The translations under genes were made by a program, and so were the position numbers. Shown here piece after piece: positions 1 to 11,589 of a stretch of 41,918 bases of DNA (positions are counted from its first letter, which is position 1; each line of letters opens with the position of its first letter). The notes beneath the pieces are model-generated. The model worked only from the letters and a program-made list of their open reading frames with translations. It had not been told where the DNA came from and searched no databases. Origin of the DNA: an uncultured Clostridia bacterium (GTDB lineage Bacteria > Bacillota > Clostridia > TANB77 > CAG-508); NCBI GenBank assembly GCA_947625825.1, contig CANQPV010000003.1:1-41918 (forward strand). The letters run 5' to 3'.

Positions 1-62
1 CTAGAAAAAACATATATAATACGCAAGCGACGTGGCGGATAATTTTAGGGCTGTGAATAGTA
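1..62 (-). repeat. Partial copy (window edge) of an intergenic palindromic repeat family
   Basis: Reverse complement cacagccctaaaattatccgccacgtcgcttgcgtattatatatgttttttct matches the copies at 5785-5920 and 8989-9128. Confidence 0.85.
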
Positions 63-75
63 ACATAATAGTGTA

Positions 76-765
76 TTAAGTAATATTGCAATCTTCTAAT
101 ATCTTCCAACTACCAATAAAATTTGGAATAGAATAAAATGTTAAAGGCTCATTTGTTATTGGATGATAAATTTGAAGTTTATAAGCCCAAAGGGCAATTT
201 GCTTTCCGTGCCCTCTTTCTCCATATTTTTGGTCACCGTAAATACTATGATTTCTGCTAGATAGCTGAACTCTTATTTGATGATGTCTGCCTGTATGAAG
301 TAAAATTTTTAGAACTGAAAGGTTAATTTCTTCATCATATTTTAAAACTTCATAATCTAAAATAGCAAGTTTGCTATTTTTAGTTTCTTTTTTTACAACC
401 TTACTCATATTATTTTTTTCATTTTTTAGTAAATAATCTTCAAGTGTATCTTTTTCTTTTTCCATTTTTCCATTTACTATTACTAAATATGTTTTTTGAA
501 ATTTCTTTTCTCGTACTTGCTCGCTAAGCCTTGCAGCTGCTTTAGAGGTTTTTGCAAATACCATTACACCACCAACTGGTCTATCTAGTCTATGTATTAA
601 GCCTAAATATACATTCCCTGGTTTATTATACTTTTCTTTTAAATATTTTTTTATTAAAGTTAGCATATCTATATCTTCTGTTTTGTCTGCCTGTGATGGA
701 ATGTTTACTGGCTTTTCTACAACTATTATATGGTTATCTTCATAAATTACTTTTATTTGCTCCAT
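76..765 (-). CDS. RluA-family RNA pseudouridine synthase
   Basis: IHRLDRPVGGVMVFAKTSKAAARLS and GRHHQIRVQL motifs; likely start at the internal Met (MEQIKVIYEDNHIIVVEKP) preceded by AGGAGC. Confidence 0.9.
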   Translation of the reverse strand: MEQIKVIYEDNHIIVVEKPVNIPSQADKTEDIDMLTLIKKYLKEKYNKPGNVYLGLIHRLDRPVGGVMVFAKTSKAAARLSEQVREKKFQKTYLVIVNGKMEKEKDTLEDYLLKNEKNNMSKVVKKETKNSKLAILDYEVLKYDEEINLSVLKILLHTGRHHQIRVQLSSRNHSIYGDQKYGERGHGKQIALWAYKLQIYHPITNEPLTFYSIPNFIGSWKILEDCNIT

Positions 766-773
766 TTTTGCTC

Positions 774-1637
774 CTATTTTTCCCAACGGGCGTAAATTCC
801 GCATGGAAGTATTAATTTAGAATCTGTCATTGGTAAGCCTAATTCTCCGCTAGAAACCTTTCCTTTATGCGTTTTGCCAATAGTTAATCTTAAAATATTT
901 TCTAATACCATACTAGAAATTCCAGTAGTATATGAATTAATTAAGAAAAATAATGGATTATTTGATAATACTTTAGAACATAGTTCTACTAGCTCTGTTA
1001 AGTTTTCTTCAAACTTCCAAACTTCTCCATTAGTGCCTCTTCCATATGAAGGTGGATCCATAATTATAGCATCATATTTATTGCCCCTTCGTATTTCACG
1101 ATTTACAAATTTAAATACATCATCAACAATAAATCTAACCGGGTTATTTTGCAAGGATGATGCTTGTATATTTTCTTTTGCCCATGTTACCATTCCTTTT
1201 GAACTATCTACATGGCAAACCTCAGCCCCAGCATAACTACAAGCTACTGTTGCACCACCTGTATAAGCAAATAAGTTTAATACTTTAATAGGTTTTTCTG
1301 ATTTTTGAATTTTAGAAATCATCCAATCCCAGTTAACTGCCTGCTCTGGAAATAAGCCTGTGTGTTTAAAACCCATAGGCTTAATGTTAAAGGTTAAATC
1401 TTTATATTTTATTTGCCAAGCTTCTGGCATCTTTTTTTCGTATTTCCAGCTACCGCCACCTGATGAACTTCTATGGTAAGTTGCATTTACATTTTTCCAT
1501 TTTTCTGGAAAACTTTTTTCTTTCCATATAATTTGTGGATCAGGTCTTGATAGAATAACATTTTTCCATCTTTCTAATTTTACGCCGTCTGCCATATCTA
1601 ATATTTCATAATCTTTCCAATCATTTGCTACATCCAT
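774..1637 (-). CDS. Class I SAM-dependent rRNA methyltransferase (RlmI-like)
   Basis: VLNLFAYTGGATVACSYAGAEVCHVDSSKG (SAM motif), IIMDPPSYGRG (DPPxxxR). Confidence 0.85.
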   Translation of the reverse strand: MDVANDWKDYEILDMADGVKLERWKNVILSRPDPQIIWKEKSFPEKWKNVNATYHRSSSGGGSWKYEKKMPEAWQIKYKDLTFNIKPMGFKHTGLFPEQAVNWDWMISKIQKSEKPIKVLNLFAYTGGATVACSYAGAEVCHVDSSKGMVTWAKENIQASSLQNNPVRFIVDDVFKFVNREIRRGNKYDAIIMDPPSYGRGTNGEVWKFEENLTELVELCSKVLSNNPLFFLINSYTTGISSMVLENILRLTIGKTHKGKVSSGELGLPMTDSKLILPCGIYARWEK

Positions 1638-1713
1638 TTTTTTATTTTATTAGGTCTTCCTAATTCCTTAATATATTTAGGTTTTTTTAGCAGGATTTAC
1701 CTATAAACCTTTT

Positions 1714-1923
1714 TTAAACACTTGTAAGTAAATAAATAAAATTTGTAAGTAAAGCTATATCTATTGCAATAAATAGGCTCAAACTTATTGTAGCAATAGT
1801 TATTGTTTTATGTTTTTTAATACTATTTAAAATACTGCTTGTCAAGCTACTTTTACCTTCTTTTATTTTGTGCTTAACATCTTTCATATTAACATTTAAA
1901 ATTAAATCTTTCGTGTATTCCAT
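1714..1923 (-). CDS. Small hypothetical protein with one C-terminal TM segment
   Basis: 69-aa ORF in an intergenic space, hydrophobic C-terminus. Confidence 0.5.
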   Translation of the reverse strand: MEYTKDLILNVNMKDVKHKIKEGKSSLTSSILNSIKKHKTITIATISLSLFIAIDIALLTNFIYLLTSV

Positions 1924-2003
1924 AAAATCCCCCTAAAATATATTTTCTTTTTTAAATATATGATTAGGTTTTGTAAATTATTCCTAAAATCGTAATACAA
2001 ATT

Positions 2004-3800
2004 TTATGGTATTTCTAGAAAATCTTTTATTTTTTGAGCAAACTCTACAGTTATTCCTGGAATTTGTGCTATTTCCTCAGGAGTTGCTTTTCTAATATTA
2101 GAAACTGTGCCGAATTTTTTAAGTAGTGCATTTTTTCTTGCCTCTCCTATTCCATCAATTCTATTTAATGCAGAGTTTGTTATTTGTTTATCTCTTAGCT
2201 TTCTGTGATATGAAATTGCCGTATCATGTATAGCATCTTGAAAAGCTGTTATTTTATTCATTACAATTTCAGATACTTTTATTTCATTCCTATTTTCATC
2301 AATTAATGCTCTAGTATGGTGTCTGCTATCTTTTACCATTCCATAAACTGGAATAGATAATTTTAATTCAGAAATTGCTTGCTTTGCTGCTTTTATTTGC
2401 GTTATACCACCATCTACAAAAATTACATCTGGAAGATTTCCAAATGCTCCATTTGGATCTTCTATTGAATGATGGAGTCTCCTTTTTATAACTTCCCAAA
2501 TACATTTTGGATCATCTTGATCAAGCATACTTTTTATTTTAAATTTACGGGATAAACTTTTATTTATTTCTCCATCTTTTAAAACACACATAGCAGAAAC
2601 AATATACTGTCCAGATAAGTTTGAAATATCATACCCTTCAATTTTCCTTGGCATTTTTTTCAAGTGTAAAACTTCTTTTAGTTCTTTTATTACACTATAT
2701 TTTTCTCCTTCTTTATTTTGAAGAGTAATAACAGCATTTTTTTCAGCCATTTCTACCAATTTTAGTTTTTCGCCTTTTTGTGGAACTTTTATTTCAACTT
2801 TTCTTCCAGCTTGTTGTGAAAGCCATTCTTCAATTAATTTTTTATCTTCAATTTCTTCTTTTATCATTATTTTATTAGGAAATAGCATACTATCTATATA
2901 ATATTGTTTTATAAAGTTAGAAAGAATTTCGCTATCTTCTTCGTCTTGTAAGTCTTCAAAAAAGTAATGATGTCTTTCTATCATTTTTCTATCACGAATT
3001 AAAAATAATTCTATACATACTTCTATTGCACTTCTTGCAAGACCTATAACATCAATATCAAATTCTGATATATTTGATACTTTTTGTCTTTCTTCTGTAA
3101 TTTTTTGAATTGCAAGAACTTTATCTCTAATTTCTGCAGCTTTTTCATAATTTAAAGTTTGAGAAGCTTCTTTCATTTCTTGTGTTAGCTCTTTTACAAC
3201 TTCTATTGTATCTCCATCTAATAAACTAATAATTTGATTTATTTGTTTCCTATAATCTTCTTTTGAAATTTTACCTATACATGGACCACTACATTTTTTT
3301 ATATGGTAATTTAGGCATGCTTTATTTTTATATTTAAAATTTTTACATTGCCTAATTTGAAATTTAGATTTAATAAAGTCTATCATTTCTTTTGCACTGC
3401 CACTGCTTGCATAAGGTCCAAAATATCTAGCTCCATCATTTAAAATTTTACGTGTTAAATATATATCTGGAAAATCTGCTTTTACATTTATTTTAATATA
3501 TGGATATGTTTTGTCATCTTTAAGCAAAACATTAAATTTTGGCATATTCTTTTTAATTAAATTACACTCTAAAATTAAAGCTTCTGACTCATTATCTGTA
3601 ACAATATATTCAAAGTGATCTATTAAAGCTACCATATTTTCAATTCTTTTTGTTTTATTAGTTTTTCTAAAATACTGTTTAACTCTTTTTTTTAAAGAAA
3701 TAGCCTTTCCAACATAAATAATATGATCATCTTTATCTCTCATAATATAAACGCCAGGTTTACTTGGCAGCTTTTTAAGTTCTTGTTCTATATCAAACAA
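2004..3800 (-). CDS. uvrC: Excinuclease ABC subunit UvrC
   Basis: LPSKPGVYIMRDKDDHIIYVGKA (GIY-YIG), UVR motif, C-terminal HhH; likely TTG start (LFDIEQELKKLP) behind AAGGGGG rather than the longer ATG ORF. Confidence 0.95.
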   Translation of the reverse strand: MFDIEQELKKLPSKPGVYIMRDKDDHIIYVGKAISLKKRVKQYFRKTNKTKRIENMVALIDHFEYIVTDNESEALILECNLIKKNMPKFNVLLKDDKTYPYIKINVKADFPDIYLTRKILNDGARYFGPYASSGSAKEMIDFIKSKFQIRQCKNFKYKNKACLNYHIKKCSGPCIGKISKEDYRKQINQIISLLDGDTIEVVKELTQEMKEASQTLNYEKAAEIRDKVLAIQKITEERQKVSNISEFDIDVIGLARSAIEVCIELFLIRDRKMIERHHYFFEDLQDEEDSEILSNFIKQYYIDSMLFPNKIMIKEEIEDKKLIEEWLSQQAGRKVEIKVPQKGEKLKLVEMAEKNAVITLQNKEGEKYSVIKELKEVLHLKKMPRKIEGYDISNLSGQYIVSAMCVLKDGEINKSLSRKFKIKSMLDQDDPKCIWEVIKRRLHHSIEDPNGAFGNLPDVIFVDGGITQIKAAKQAISELKLSIPVYGMVKDSRHHTRALIDENRNEIKVSEIVMNKITAFQDAIHDTAISYHRKLRDKQITNSALNRIDGIGEARKNALLKKFGTVSNIRKATPEEIAQIPGITVEFAQKIKDFLEIP

Positions 3801-3864
3801 TATAGTAGCCCCCTTATTTTTACTATATGTATTGTAGCACAAATACTAAATTTTTACAATTTTT

Positions 3865-3893
3865 TGACACATTTTATTTTTTGTAGTAATATA
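3865..3893 (+). promoter_or_regulatory. Putative sigmaA promoter of glmS
   Basis: TTGACA - 17 nt - TAATAT upstream of GGAGG and ATG; coordinates approximate. Confidence 0.5.
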
Positions 3894-3925
3894 GTATGTA
3901 TAGTTAAATTTATATGGAGGTACTT

Positions 3926-5764
3926 ATGTGTGGAATTGTAGGATATATTGGTAATAAAAAAGCTACTCCTATTTTAATAAATGGTTTATTAAGTTTAGAA
4001 TATAGAGGATATGATTCAGCAGGTATTGCTGTAATTGAAAATAATGAAATTTGTGTATTAAAAGATAAAGGTAGAGTTGCTAATTTAAGAAAAATACCAG
4101 AAATAGATACTTTAGAAAGTTCTATTGGAATTGCTCATACTAGATGGGCAACTCATGGAAAGCCATCAAAGGAAAATTCTCACCCACATTTAGATAATAG
4201 TAAACAGTTTGCGGTTGTACATAATGGAATAATTGAAAATTATAATGAGTTAAAGGAATTTTTATGTAGCAAAGGCTATAAGTTTTTATCTCAAACAGAT
4301 ACAGAGGTAATTCCTAATTTAATTCATTACTATTATACAAATGGTATATCTGATGATGACAAATTTTTAAGAGCTGTAAAATCAGCTATTGATGACTTAA
4401 AAGGTAGTTATGCTATTGAAGTTATATCTAACTTATACCCTGATAGGGTAATTGTAGTTAGAAAAGATAGCCCTTTAGTAATTGGAACAAGTAAGGAAGA
4501 AAACTTTATTTCTTCTGACATTCCAGCTATTTTATCATATACAAAGAATTTTTATTTGTTAGATGATTATGAATATGCTGTAGTTTATAATGACCATATT
4601 CAATTTTTTGATAATTCTTTAATAGAACATAGTAAAGCTATTAAAAGTATTGAATGGGATGCAACTGCTGCTGAAAAAAATGGCTATGAAGACTATATGT
4701 TAAAAGAAATTTATGAACAACCAAACTCTATTCGTGAAACAATTGGAACTAGGTTTAAATTAGGCGAAAAGTGTTGTTTTGATGATATTGATATAAACAA
4801 AGAATATTTAAAAACAGTTAATAAAATTTATATTGTAGCTTGTGGTACAGCAATGCATGCAGGCTTAGTTGGTAAAGTTGCAATTGAAAAACTATGTAAT
4901 ATTCCTACAGGGGTAGATATTGCATCTGAATTTCGCTACAGAAACCCTATTATTGATGAAAATACGCTTTGCATATTTATTAGTCAATCTGGAGAAACTG
5001 CAGACACAATAGCAGCATTAAAATTAGCAAAAGAAAAGAAAGCTAAAACTATAGCAATTTCTAATGTAATTGGAAGTTCTATAACAAGAGTGGCAGATTA
5101 CACTATATATACACACGCAGGTCCAGAAATTGCTGTAGCTTCTACAAAAGCTTATACGTCTCAAATAATATTACTAGTAATTTTAGCTATGTATTTTGCA
5201 GAAAATTTAGAAAGCTGTAAAAAAGATGTTTTAGATAACTTAAAAGTTGATATATTAGATCTTCCATCTAAAATAGAAGCTGTATTAAATGAAATTAATG
5301 GAATTAAAGAATTTGCTAATAAGATTTATACTGAAAAAGATATGTATTTCTTAGGTAGAGGAAATGACTACTATGTAGCTATGGAAGGCTCTTTAAAGCT
5401 AAAAGAAATTTCATATATTCATTCTGAAGCTTATGCCTCTGGAGAATTAAAACATGGTCCAATTGCATTAATTGAAAATGATGTTACAGTTATTGGAATT
5501 TTAACAGATAGTAATTTAGTAGATAAATCTATTAGTAATATTCAGGAAGTAGTATCAAGAGGTGCTAAAACTTTAGTAATTACAAATCAAAGATTAACTA
5601 ATAATAATTTTGATTTTATTATAAATGTACCTGAAACTAATAATTTAATATCACCTGTACTTTCAGTAATTCCGCTTCAACTTTTGGCTTATTATATTTC
5701 TAAAAATAAAGGCCTAGATGTAGATAAGCCAAGAAATTTAGCAAAATCTGTTACTGTAGAATAA
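3926..5764 (+). CDS. glmS: Glutamine-fructose-6-phosphate aminotransferase GlmS
   Basis: MCGIVGYIGNKKATPILINGLLSLEYRGYDSAG; C-terminal DKPRNLAKSVTVE; Cys2 nucleophile fixes the start at 3926. Confidence 0.97.
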   Translation: MCGIVGYIGNKKATPILINGLLSLEYRGYDSAGIAVIENNEICVLKDKGRVANLRKIPEIDTLESSIGIAHTRWATHGKPSKENSHPHLDNSKQFAVVHNGIIENYNELKEFLCSKGYKFLSQTDTEVIPNLIHYYYTNGISDDDKFLRAVKSAIDDLKGSYAIEVISNLYPDRVIVVRKDSPLVIGTSKEENFISSDIPAILSYTKNFYLLDDYEYAVVYNDHIQFFDNSLIEHSKAIKSIEWDATAAEKNGYEDYMLKEIYEQPNSIRETIGTRFKLGEKCCFDDIDINKEYLKTVNKIYIVACGTAMHAGLVGKVAIEKLCNIPTGVDIASEFRYRNPIIDENTLCIFISQSGETADTIAALKLAKEKKAKTIAISNVIGSSITRVADYTIYTHAGPEIAVASTKAYTSQIILLVILAMYFAENLESCKKDVLDNLKVDILDLPSKIEAVLNEINGIKEFANKIYTEKDMYFLGRGNDYYVAMEGSLKLKEISYIHSEAYASGELKHGPIALIENDVTVIGILTDSNLVDKSISNIQEVVSRGAKTLVITNQRLTNNNFDFIINVPETNNLISPVLSVIPLQLLAYYISKNKGLDVDKPRNLAKSVTVE

Positions 5765-5784
5765 TAATTTTTATAAGAAAAAAA

Positions 5785-5920
5785 TTACAATTCAGGCCCT
5801 AAGATTATCCGCCACGTCGCTTGCGCATGCTATATGTTTTTTCTCGACTAAAGTACGAAAAAACATATGAGCATGCCGCTGTGGCTACTCTAAAATTTAT
5901 AATTAGCTATAAATAGTAAT
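5785..5920 (+). repeat. Palindromic intergenic repeat copy 2
   Basis: Terminal ...ATTATCCGCCAC / GTGGCTACTCTAAAATTTAT and central TATATGTTTTTTCTCGACTAAAGTACGAAAAAACATAT. Confidence 0.85.
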
Positions 5921-5925
5921 TCAAA

Positions 5926-5961
5926 AATCACCTTAAAGCATTTAGCTTAAGGTGATTTTTG
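5926..5961. terminator. Bidirectional terminator between glmS and purA
   Basis: AAAATCACCTTAA / TTAAGGTGATTTTT inverted repeat. Confidence 0.8.
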
Positions 5962-5993
5962 TTTCTCTTTAAAAGAGATTTTTTAAATAGATG

Positions 5994-7361
<1,368 letters not shown>

Positions 7362-7464
7362 TTATATATTGTTTTTATGTAAATTGCAATAATTTTCTAC
7401 AACTTTTCCACTTTTTGGAAGACTTTTGATAACTTTTAAACTTTTAGAAACTAAGGAGAAAAGT

Positions 7465-7725
7465 TTAAATAAATAATTTCAAAATAATAAGTAATATTGC
7501 TCCTGGAATTCCTAAAATTCCTACTAACAAAGATGTTACCACATTAAGTCCTATATGAAAGCTAAATATTTGCCCTATTAGGTTTATTATAAAAATTAGC
7601 AGTCCTCCTAAAACTGAATTTAATATAAGCTTTCCAATGGCTTTTAGTGGAATGGAAAAAATTTTTCCTATTATCCAAAAAGCAAATATACAACCTAAAA
7701 TAATAAAAGCATTAAAAAAATCCAA
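7465..7725 (-). CDS. bofA: BofA-like pro-sigmaK processing inhibitor family protein
   Basis: Small two-TM protein with BofA-like C-terminus (LNVVTSLLVGILGIPGAILLIILKL); adjacent to a yaaL homologue. Confidence 0.75.
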   Translation of the reverse strand: MDFFNAFIILGCIFAFWIIGKIFSIPLKAIGKLILNSVLGGLLIFIINLIGQIFSFHIGLNVVTSLLVGILGIPGAILLIILKLFI

Positions 7726-7782
7726 ATTATATCACCACGCCTTTATTAATCATTATGATATAACTTGGACAAATATGACAAA

Positions 7783-8058
7783 CTATCCTACTTGATTTGT
7801 TCTAAAATATAATTCTTCAATCATATTTAAAGAAATTCCCACTTTTCTTGCTTTATTTACTAAAAAATCTAGCTTGCTTTTGCTTGCTTTAATTTGATAA
7901 ATATAATAGTCAACTAAGCCTGCTTCTGCAGTTTCAAAATTTTTTATAGCTAAGTCTAATTCTTTTTTTGATTTTAATACACTTGTAATTAATTCAACTT
8001 TCTTCTCTTCGGCTGTTTTTTCAATAAGTAAATTCTCTTTTTGAAAATTTTCGTACAT
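7783..8058 (-). CDS. DUF2508 / YaaL family protein
   Basis: KKELDLAIKNFETAEAGLVDYYIYQIKASKSKLDFLVNKARKVG; next to bofA as in Bacillus. Confidence 0.75.
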   Translation of the reverse strand: MYENFQKENLLIEKTAEEKKVELITSVLKSKKELDLAIKNFETAEAGLVDYYIYQIKASKSKLDFLVNKARKVGISLNMIEELYFRTNQVG

Positions 8059-8124
8059 ATTTATTCATCTCCTTTAAACCATGCTTGTTAAAACTTTTAG
8101 TATTATATACCAATTTTTATTTTT

Positions 8125-8973
8125 CTATTCAACAATGCTATATATTATAATTCCAAGTGATTGTATTACAAATAAATTTATAATATTAGAAGTTAGCAAA
8201 TTATTAGTAGCTTCTATTACGCCATCTTCTACATTTTGCTTATTTAATTTGTAATGTTTTTGTGCCTCTAAGAAAGTAATTAATTCTGGTATGCTTGTTA
8301 TAAAGCCAAGTAAAATACCTATAAACCACTCTGGTACACTAAAGATAAAATTTAAATTTTCTAATGTATTACTTAACAAATTTCCAATAAAATAAAGAAA
8401 AATTGATATAAAAATTAAAAATACAATATTTTTTATAACTATTTTCTTTTTCCCTTTTACCCACTTTTGTTCTTCTTGTATTTTCCTTTCTTGCTCAGTT
8501 ATTTTGTTTAAGTATAATTTATGAGAATTATTATTTATAAAATAAAAAAGCAAAAGTAGCAAAACAAACATTGGAACAATTTGAATAGAAAAATCTATTT
8601 TAAATATAAAAAATAATACTGGAATAATAATTGTAAAAATAGCCATAATTAAATCTATTTTAATTGCTTTTTTACTTAGAATTTTCTGATTTTTATTTAA
8701 AAATATTGTAGCTAAGTATTGAACTAAATTTATAACATTAGAGCTTATAATATTATAACTACTTGCAGAAATTAAGCCTGTAAATGCTGAAAAAGACACG
8801 GTTAATAATTCTGGTACAGATGTAGCTATGCCAGAAATGTTTCCCACTGTTTTTGGTTTTAAATTTAAGCTTTCTGCTAAGTTTCTTAAAACTGTTACTA
8901 AAAAATATTTAGATATTAATACAATTATTGTTGTATAAAAAATAAATTTTAAAAATTCTAAAATAAAATTCAT
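8125..8973 (-). CDS. Sodium/calcium exchanger (CaCA)-like membrane protein
   Basis: Two alpha-repeat-like motifs: GNISGIATSVPELLTVSFSA and LLGFITSIPELITFLEA with multiple TMs. Confidence 0.7.
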   Translation of the reverse strand: MNFILEFLKFIFYTTIIVLISKYFLVTVLRNLAESLNLKPKTVGNISGIATSVPELLTVSFSAFTGLISASSYNIISSNVINLVQYLATIFLNKNQKILSKKAIKIDLIMAIFTIIIPVLFFIFKIDFSIQIVPMFVLLLLLFYFINNNSHKLYLNKITEQERKIQEEQKWVKGKKKIVIKNIVFLIFISIFLYFIGNLLSNTLENLNFIFSVPEWFIGILLGFITSIPELITFLEAQKHYKLNKQNVEDGVIEATNNLLTSNIINLFVIQSLGIIIYSIVE

Positions 8974-8988
8974 TGTATGCCTTTCATG

Positions 8989-9128
8989 TTACAATTCACA
9001 GCCTTAAAATTATCCGCCACGCGCCCAACGTATTATATATGTTTTTTCTCGTCTAAAGCACGAAAAAACATATATAATGAAGCAAGTGGCTAATCTAAAA
9101 TTTATAATTAACTGTGACTAGTAGCTAT
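8989..9128 (+). repeat. Palindromic intergenic repeat copy 3
   Basis: ttacaattcacagccttaaaattatccgccac ... gtggctaatctaaaatttataattaactgtg, central cgtctaaagcacg hairpin. Confidence 0.85.
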
Positions 9129-9276
9129 TATTCCCATTTATTTCATGTTTTATTTAAATAGCATTGAAAAATATCAAAAAAAGTGTTAAAATAGCTTTAT
9201 TCTAAAAGTTGTTTCTATGGAAAGCACACTTTCCTAAAAATAGATTTTGAAAATAACCAATTAAGGGGGAATTAAA

Positions 9277-10563
9277 ATGATAGACATTAAATTTTTAAGG
9301 GAAAATCCAGATGCTGTTAAAGAAAACATTAAGAAAAAATTTCAAGACCATAAACTTCATTTAGTAGATGAAGTAATTGAATTAGATGCAAAAAATCGTG
9401 AAGCAAAATTAAATGGTGATGAATTAAGAAGCAAAAGAAATTCACTAAGTAGCGAAATTGGTAATTTAATGAAACAAGGTAAAAAAGAAAAAGCAGAAAA
9501 TATAAAAAAGCAAGTTTCAGAAATCAATGAAAAATTACTTGAAAATGAAAAGCTAGAAGAAGAATATGGAATGCAAATTACTGAAAGAATGATGAAAATT
9601 CCAAATATTATTCATGAATCTGTTCCTATCGGAAAAGATGATAGCCAAAATGTTGAAATTCAAAAATTTGGAGATCCTATTGTTCCTTCTTATGAAATTC
9701 CTTATCATACAGATATTATGGAAGCGTTAGAAGGAATTGATTTAGATAGTGCCCGTAGAGTTGCAGGAAACGGTTTTTATTACTTAATGGGAGATATTGC
9801 AAGACTTCATTCTGCTGTTATTTCTTATGCTAGAGATTTTATGATTAGCAAAGGATTTACTTATTGCGTTCCACCTTTTATGATTCGTAGTAATGTAGTA
9901 ACAGGTGTTATGAGCTTTGAAGAAATGGATGCTATGATGTATAAAATTGAAGGTGAAGATTTGTATTTAATTGGTACAAGTGAACATTCTATGATTGGTA
10001 AATTTAAAGATCAAATTTTGCCAAAAGAAAACTTGCCATATACTATGACATCTTATTCTCCATGTTTTAGAAAAGAAAAAGGTGCACATGGTATTGAAGA
10101 ACGTGGTGTTTACCGTATTCACCAATTTGAAAAACAAGAAATGATAGTTGTTTGTGAGCCAGAAGATAGCTATAAATGGTATGAAAAATTATGGTCTTAT
10201 ACAGTAGAATTATTTAGGAGCATGGAAATTCCAGTTCGTACATTAGAGTGTTGTAGTGGAGATTTAGCAGATTTAAAGGCTAAAAGCTGTGATGTTGAAG
10301 CATGGAGTCCAAGACAACAAAAATATTTTGAGGTTGGTAGCTGCTCTAATTTAACAGATGCACAAGCTAGACGTCTTGGAATTCGTATTAAAGGTGAAAA
10401 AGGAAATTATTATGCACATACTTTAAATAACACAGTAGTTGCTCCACCTCGTATGTTAATTGCATTTTTAGAAAATCACTATCAAGAAGATGGAAGCATT
10501 ACTATTCCAGAAGTTTTATGGCCATATATGGGTGGTACTAAAATCTTAAAACCTAAAAAGTAA
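9277..10563 (+). CDS. serS: Seryl-tRNA synthetase
   Basis: MIDIKFLRENPDAVKENIKKKF, LIGTSEHSMIGKFKDQIL, class II aaRS motifs. Confidence 0.97.
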   Translation: MIDIKFLRENPDAVKENIKKKFQDHKLHLVDEVIELDAKNREAKLNGDELRSKRNSLSSEIGNLMKQGKKEKAENIKKQVSEINEKLLENEKLEEEYGMQITERMMKIPNIIHESVPIGKDDSQNVEIQKFGDPIVPSYEIPYHTDIMEALEGIDLDSARRVAGNGFYYLMGDIARLHSAVISYARDFMISKGFTYCVPPFMIRSNVVTGVMSFEEMDAMMYKIEGEDLYLIGTSEHSMIGKFKDQILPKENLPYTMTSYSPCFRKEKGAHGIEERGVYRIHQFEKQEMIVVCEPEDSYKWYEKLWSYTVELFRSMEIPVRTLECCSGDLADLKAKSCDVEAWSPRQQKYFEVGSCSNLTDAQARRLGIRIKGEKGNYYAHTLNNTVVAPPRMLIAFLENHYQEDGSITIPEVLWPYMGGTKILKPKK

Positions 10564-10576
10564 GAGGTATTTAATT

Positions 10577-11173
10577 ATGATAATTAAACATCCGGAATTT
10601 AAAATTTCAGCTGTAAGTCCTAAGCAATACCCTAACGATAATTTGCCACAAGTTGTGTTAGTTGGGAAGTCTAATGTTGGAAAATCTTCTTTTATAAATA
10701 CTTTGGTAAATCGTAAGGGGCTTGCAAGAACTAGTAGCGAACCTGGAAAAACAAGACAAATTAATTTTTATAATATAGATAATAAATTTTATTTTGTAGA
10801 TTTACCTGGCTATGGATTTAGTAAAATGTCTAAACAAGAACAAGAAAAAGTAGGAAATTTTATTGAACAGTATTTGCAAACAAGTAAAAATATTGCGCTT
10901 ATTATTTTTTTAGTTGATATTAGGCATACTCCTACTGAAAATGACAAATTAATGTATGACTACATTTTCAAAACAAATCTTCCTTGTATAGTAATTGCAA
11001 ATAAAGCTGATAAAATTGCTATTACTAAGGTAGAAGAAAGTGTAAAAAAATTACAAGAAATTTTAAATCCTTTAAAAGATTTAGAATTTCTTCCATTTTC
11101 TTCTGAAAGAAAAGTGTATACTGAAAAAGTTTTGGAAAGCATTGAAAATGCATTAAATGTTTATTATGATTAA
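10577..11173 (+). CDS. ysxC: Ribosome biogenesis GTPase YsxC/EngB
   Basis: VVLVGKSNVGKSSFINTL, DLPGYGF, ANKADK. Confidence 0.95.
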   Translation: MIIKHPEFKISAVSPKQYPNDNLPQVVLVGKSNVGKSSFINTLVNRKGLARTSSEPGKTRQINFYNIDNKFYFVDLPGYGFSKMSKQEQEKVGNFIEQYLQTSKNIALIIFLVDIRHTPTENDKLMYDYIFKTNLPCIVIANKADKIAITKVEESVKKLQEILNPLKDLEFLPFSSERKVYTEKVLESIENALNVYYD

Positions 11174-11245
11174 TAAAATTTACTACTAATAATAGTTAAA
11201 TGCACAATAATACTAATAATAACTAATAAAATTTAATAATTTTAG

Positions 11246-11274
11246 TTGATTTTTTGTCAAAATGAGAGTATAAT
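11246..11274 (+). promoter_or_regulatory. Putative promoter of 75-aa ORF
   Basis: TTGATT - 17 nt - TATAAT. Confidence 0.55.
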
Positions 11275-11321
11275 ATATATTAACTCCCAAGTGGAGAATA
11301 TTTTAAGGAGGACATATATAT

Positions 11322-11549
11322 ATGCCTAGACGGAAATTTTTAATTGTTAAGTTTGCTGACGAAAGTCATGCAAAAGCTGCGTATAACTACTTCCGCTCCC
11401 AAAATCCTAGCCTAATGAGTGCGGCTACCGATTTTTCAAGGGTGGAAAGGTCTACAGTATACATTCAAGAAGGTTCTTACAGCATACCTCACTGCATCGC
11501 CAAAAGTATACTTTTGGAGTGTGAGGGAGCAATTCCTGTTTCCGTATAA
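11322..11549 (+). CDS. Hypothetical 75-aa protein of atypical base composition
   Basis: AGGAGG RBS, good promoter upstream, terminator downstream. Confidence 0.7.
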   Translation: MPRRKFLIVKFADESHAKAAYNYFRSQNPSLMSAATDFSRVERSTVYIQEGSYSIPHCIAKSILLECEGAIPVSV

Positions 11550-11561
11550 TCCTTACAAAAT

Positions 11562-11587
11562 TAGAGGTGGCTTTTAGCCACCTCTTT
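11562..11587. terminator. Rho-independent terminator
   Basis: AGAGGTGGCTTTTAGCCACCTCTTTT. Confidence 0.85.
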
Positions 11588-11589
11588 TA

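Noticed and set aside
552-1236. Plus-strand ORFs 552-815 and 874-1236
   Set aside because: Antisense to the RluA-family and methyltransferase genes, low-complexity hydrophobic translations.
9129-9276. T-box leader for serS
   Set aside because: No AGGGTGGnACCGCG motif or terminator/antiterminator visible upstream of serS.
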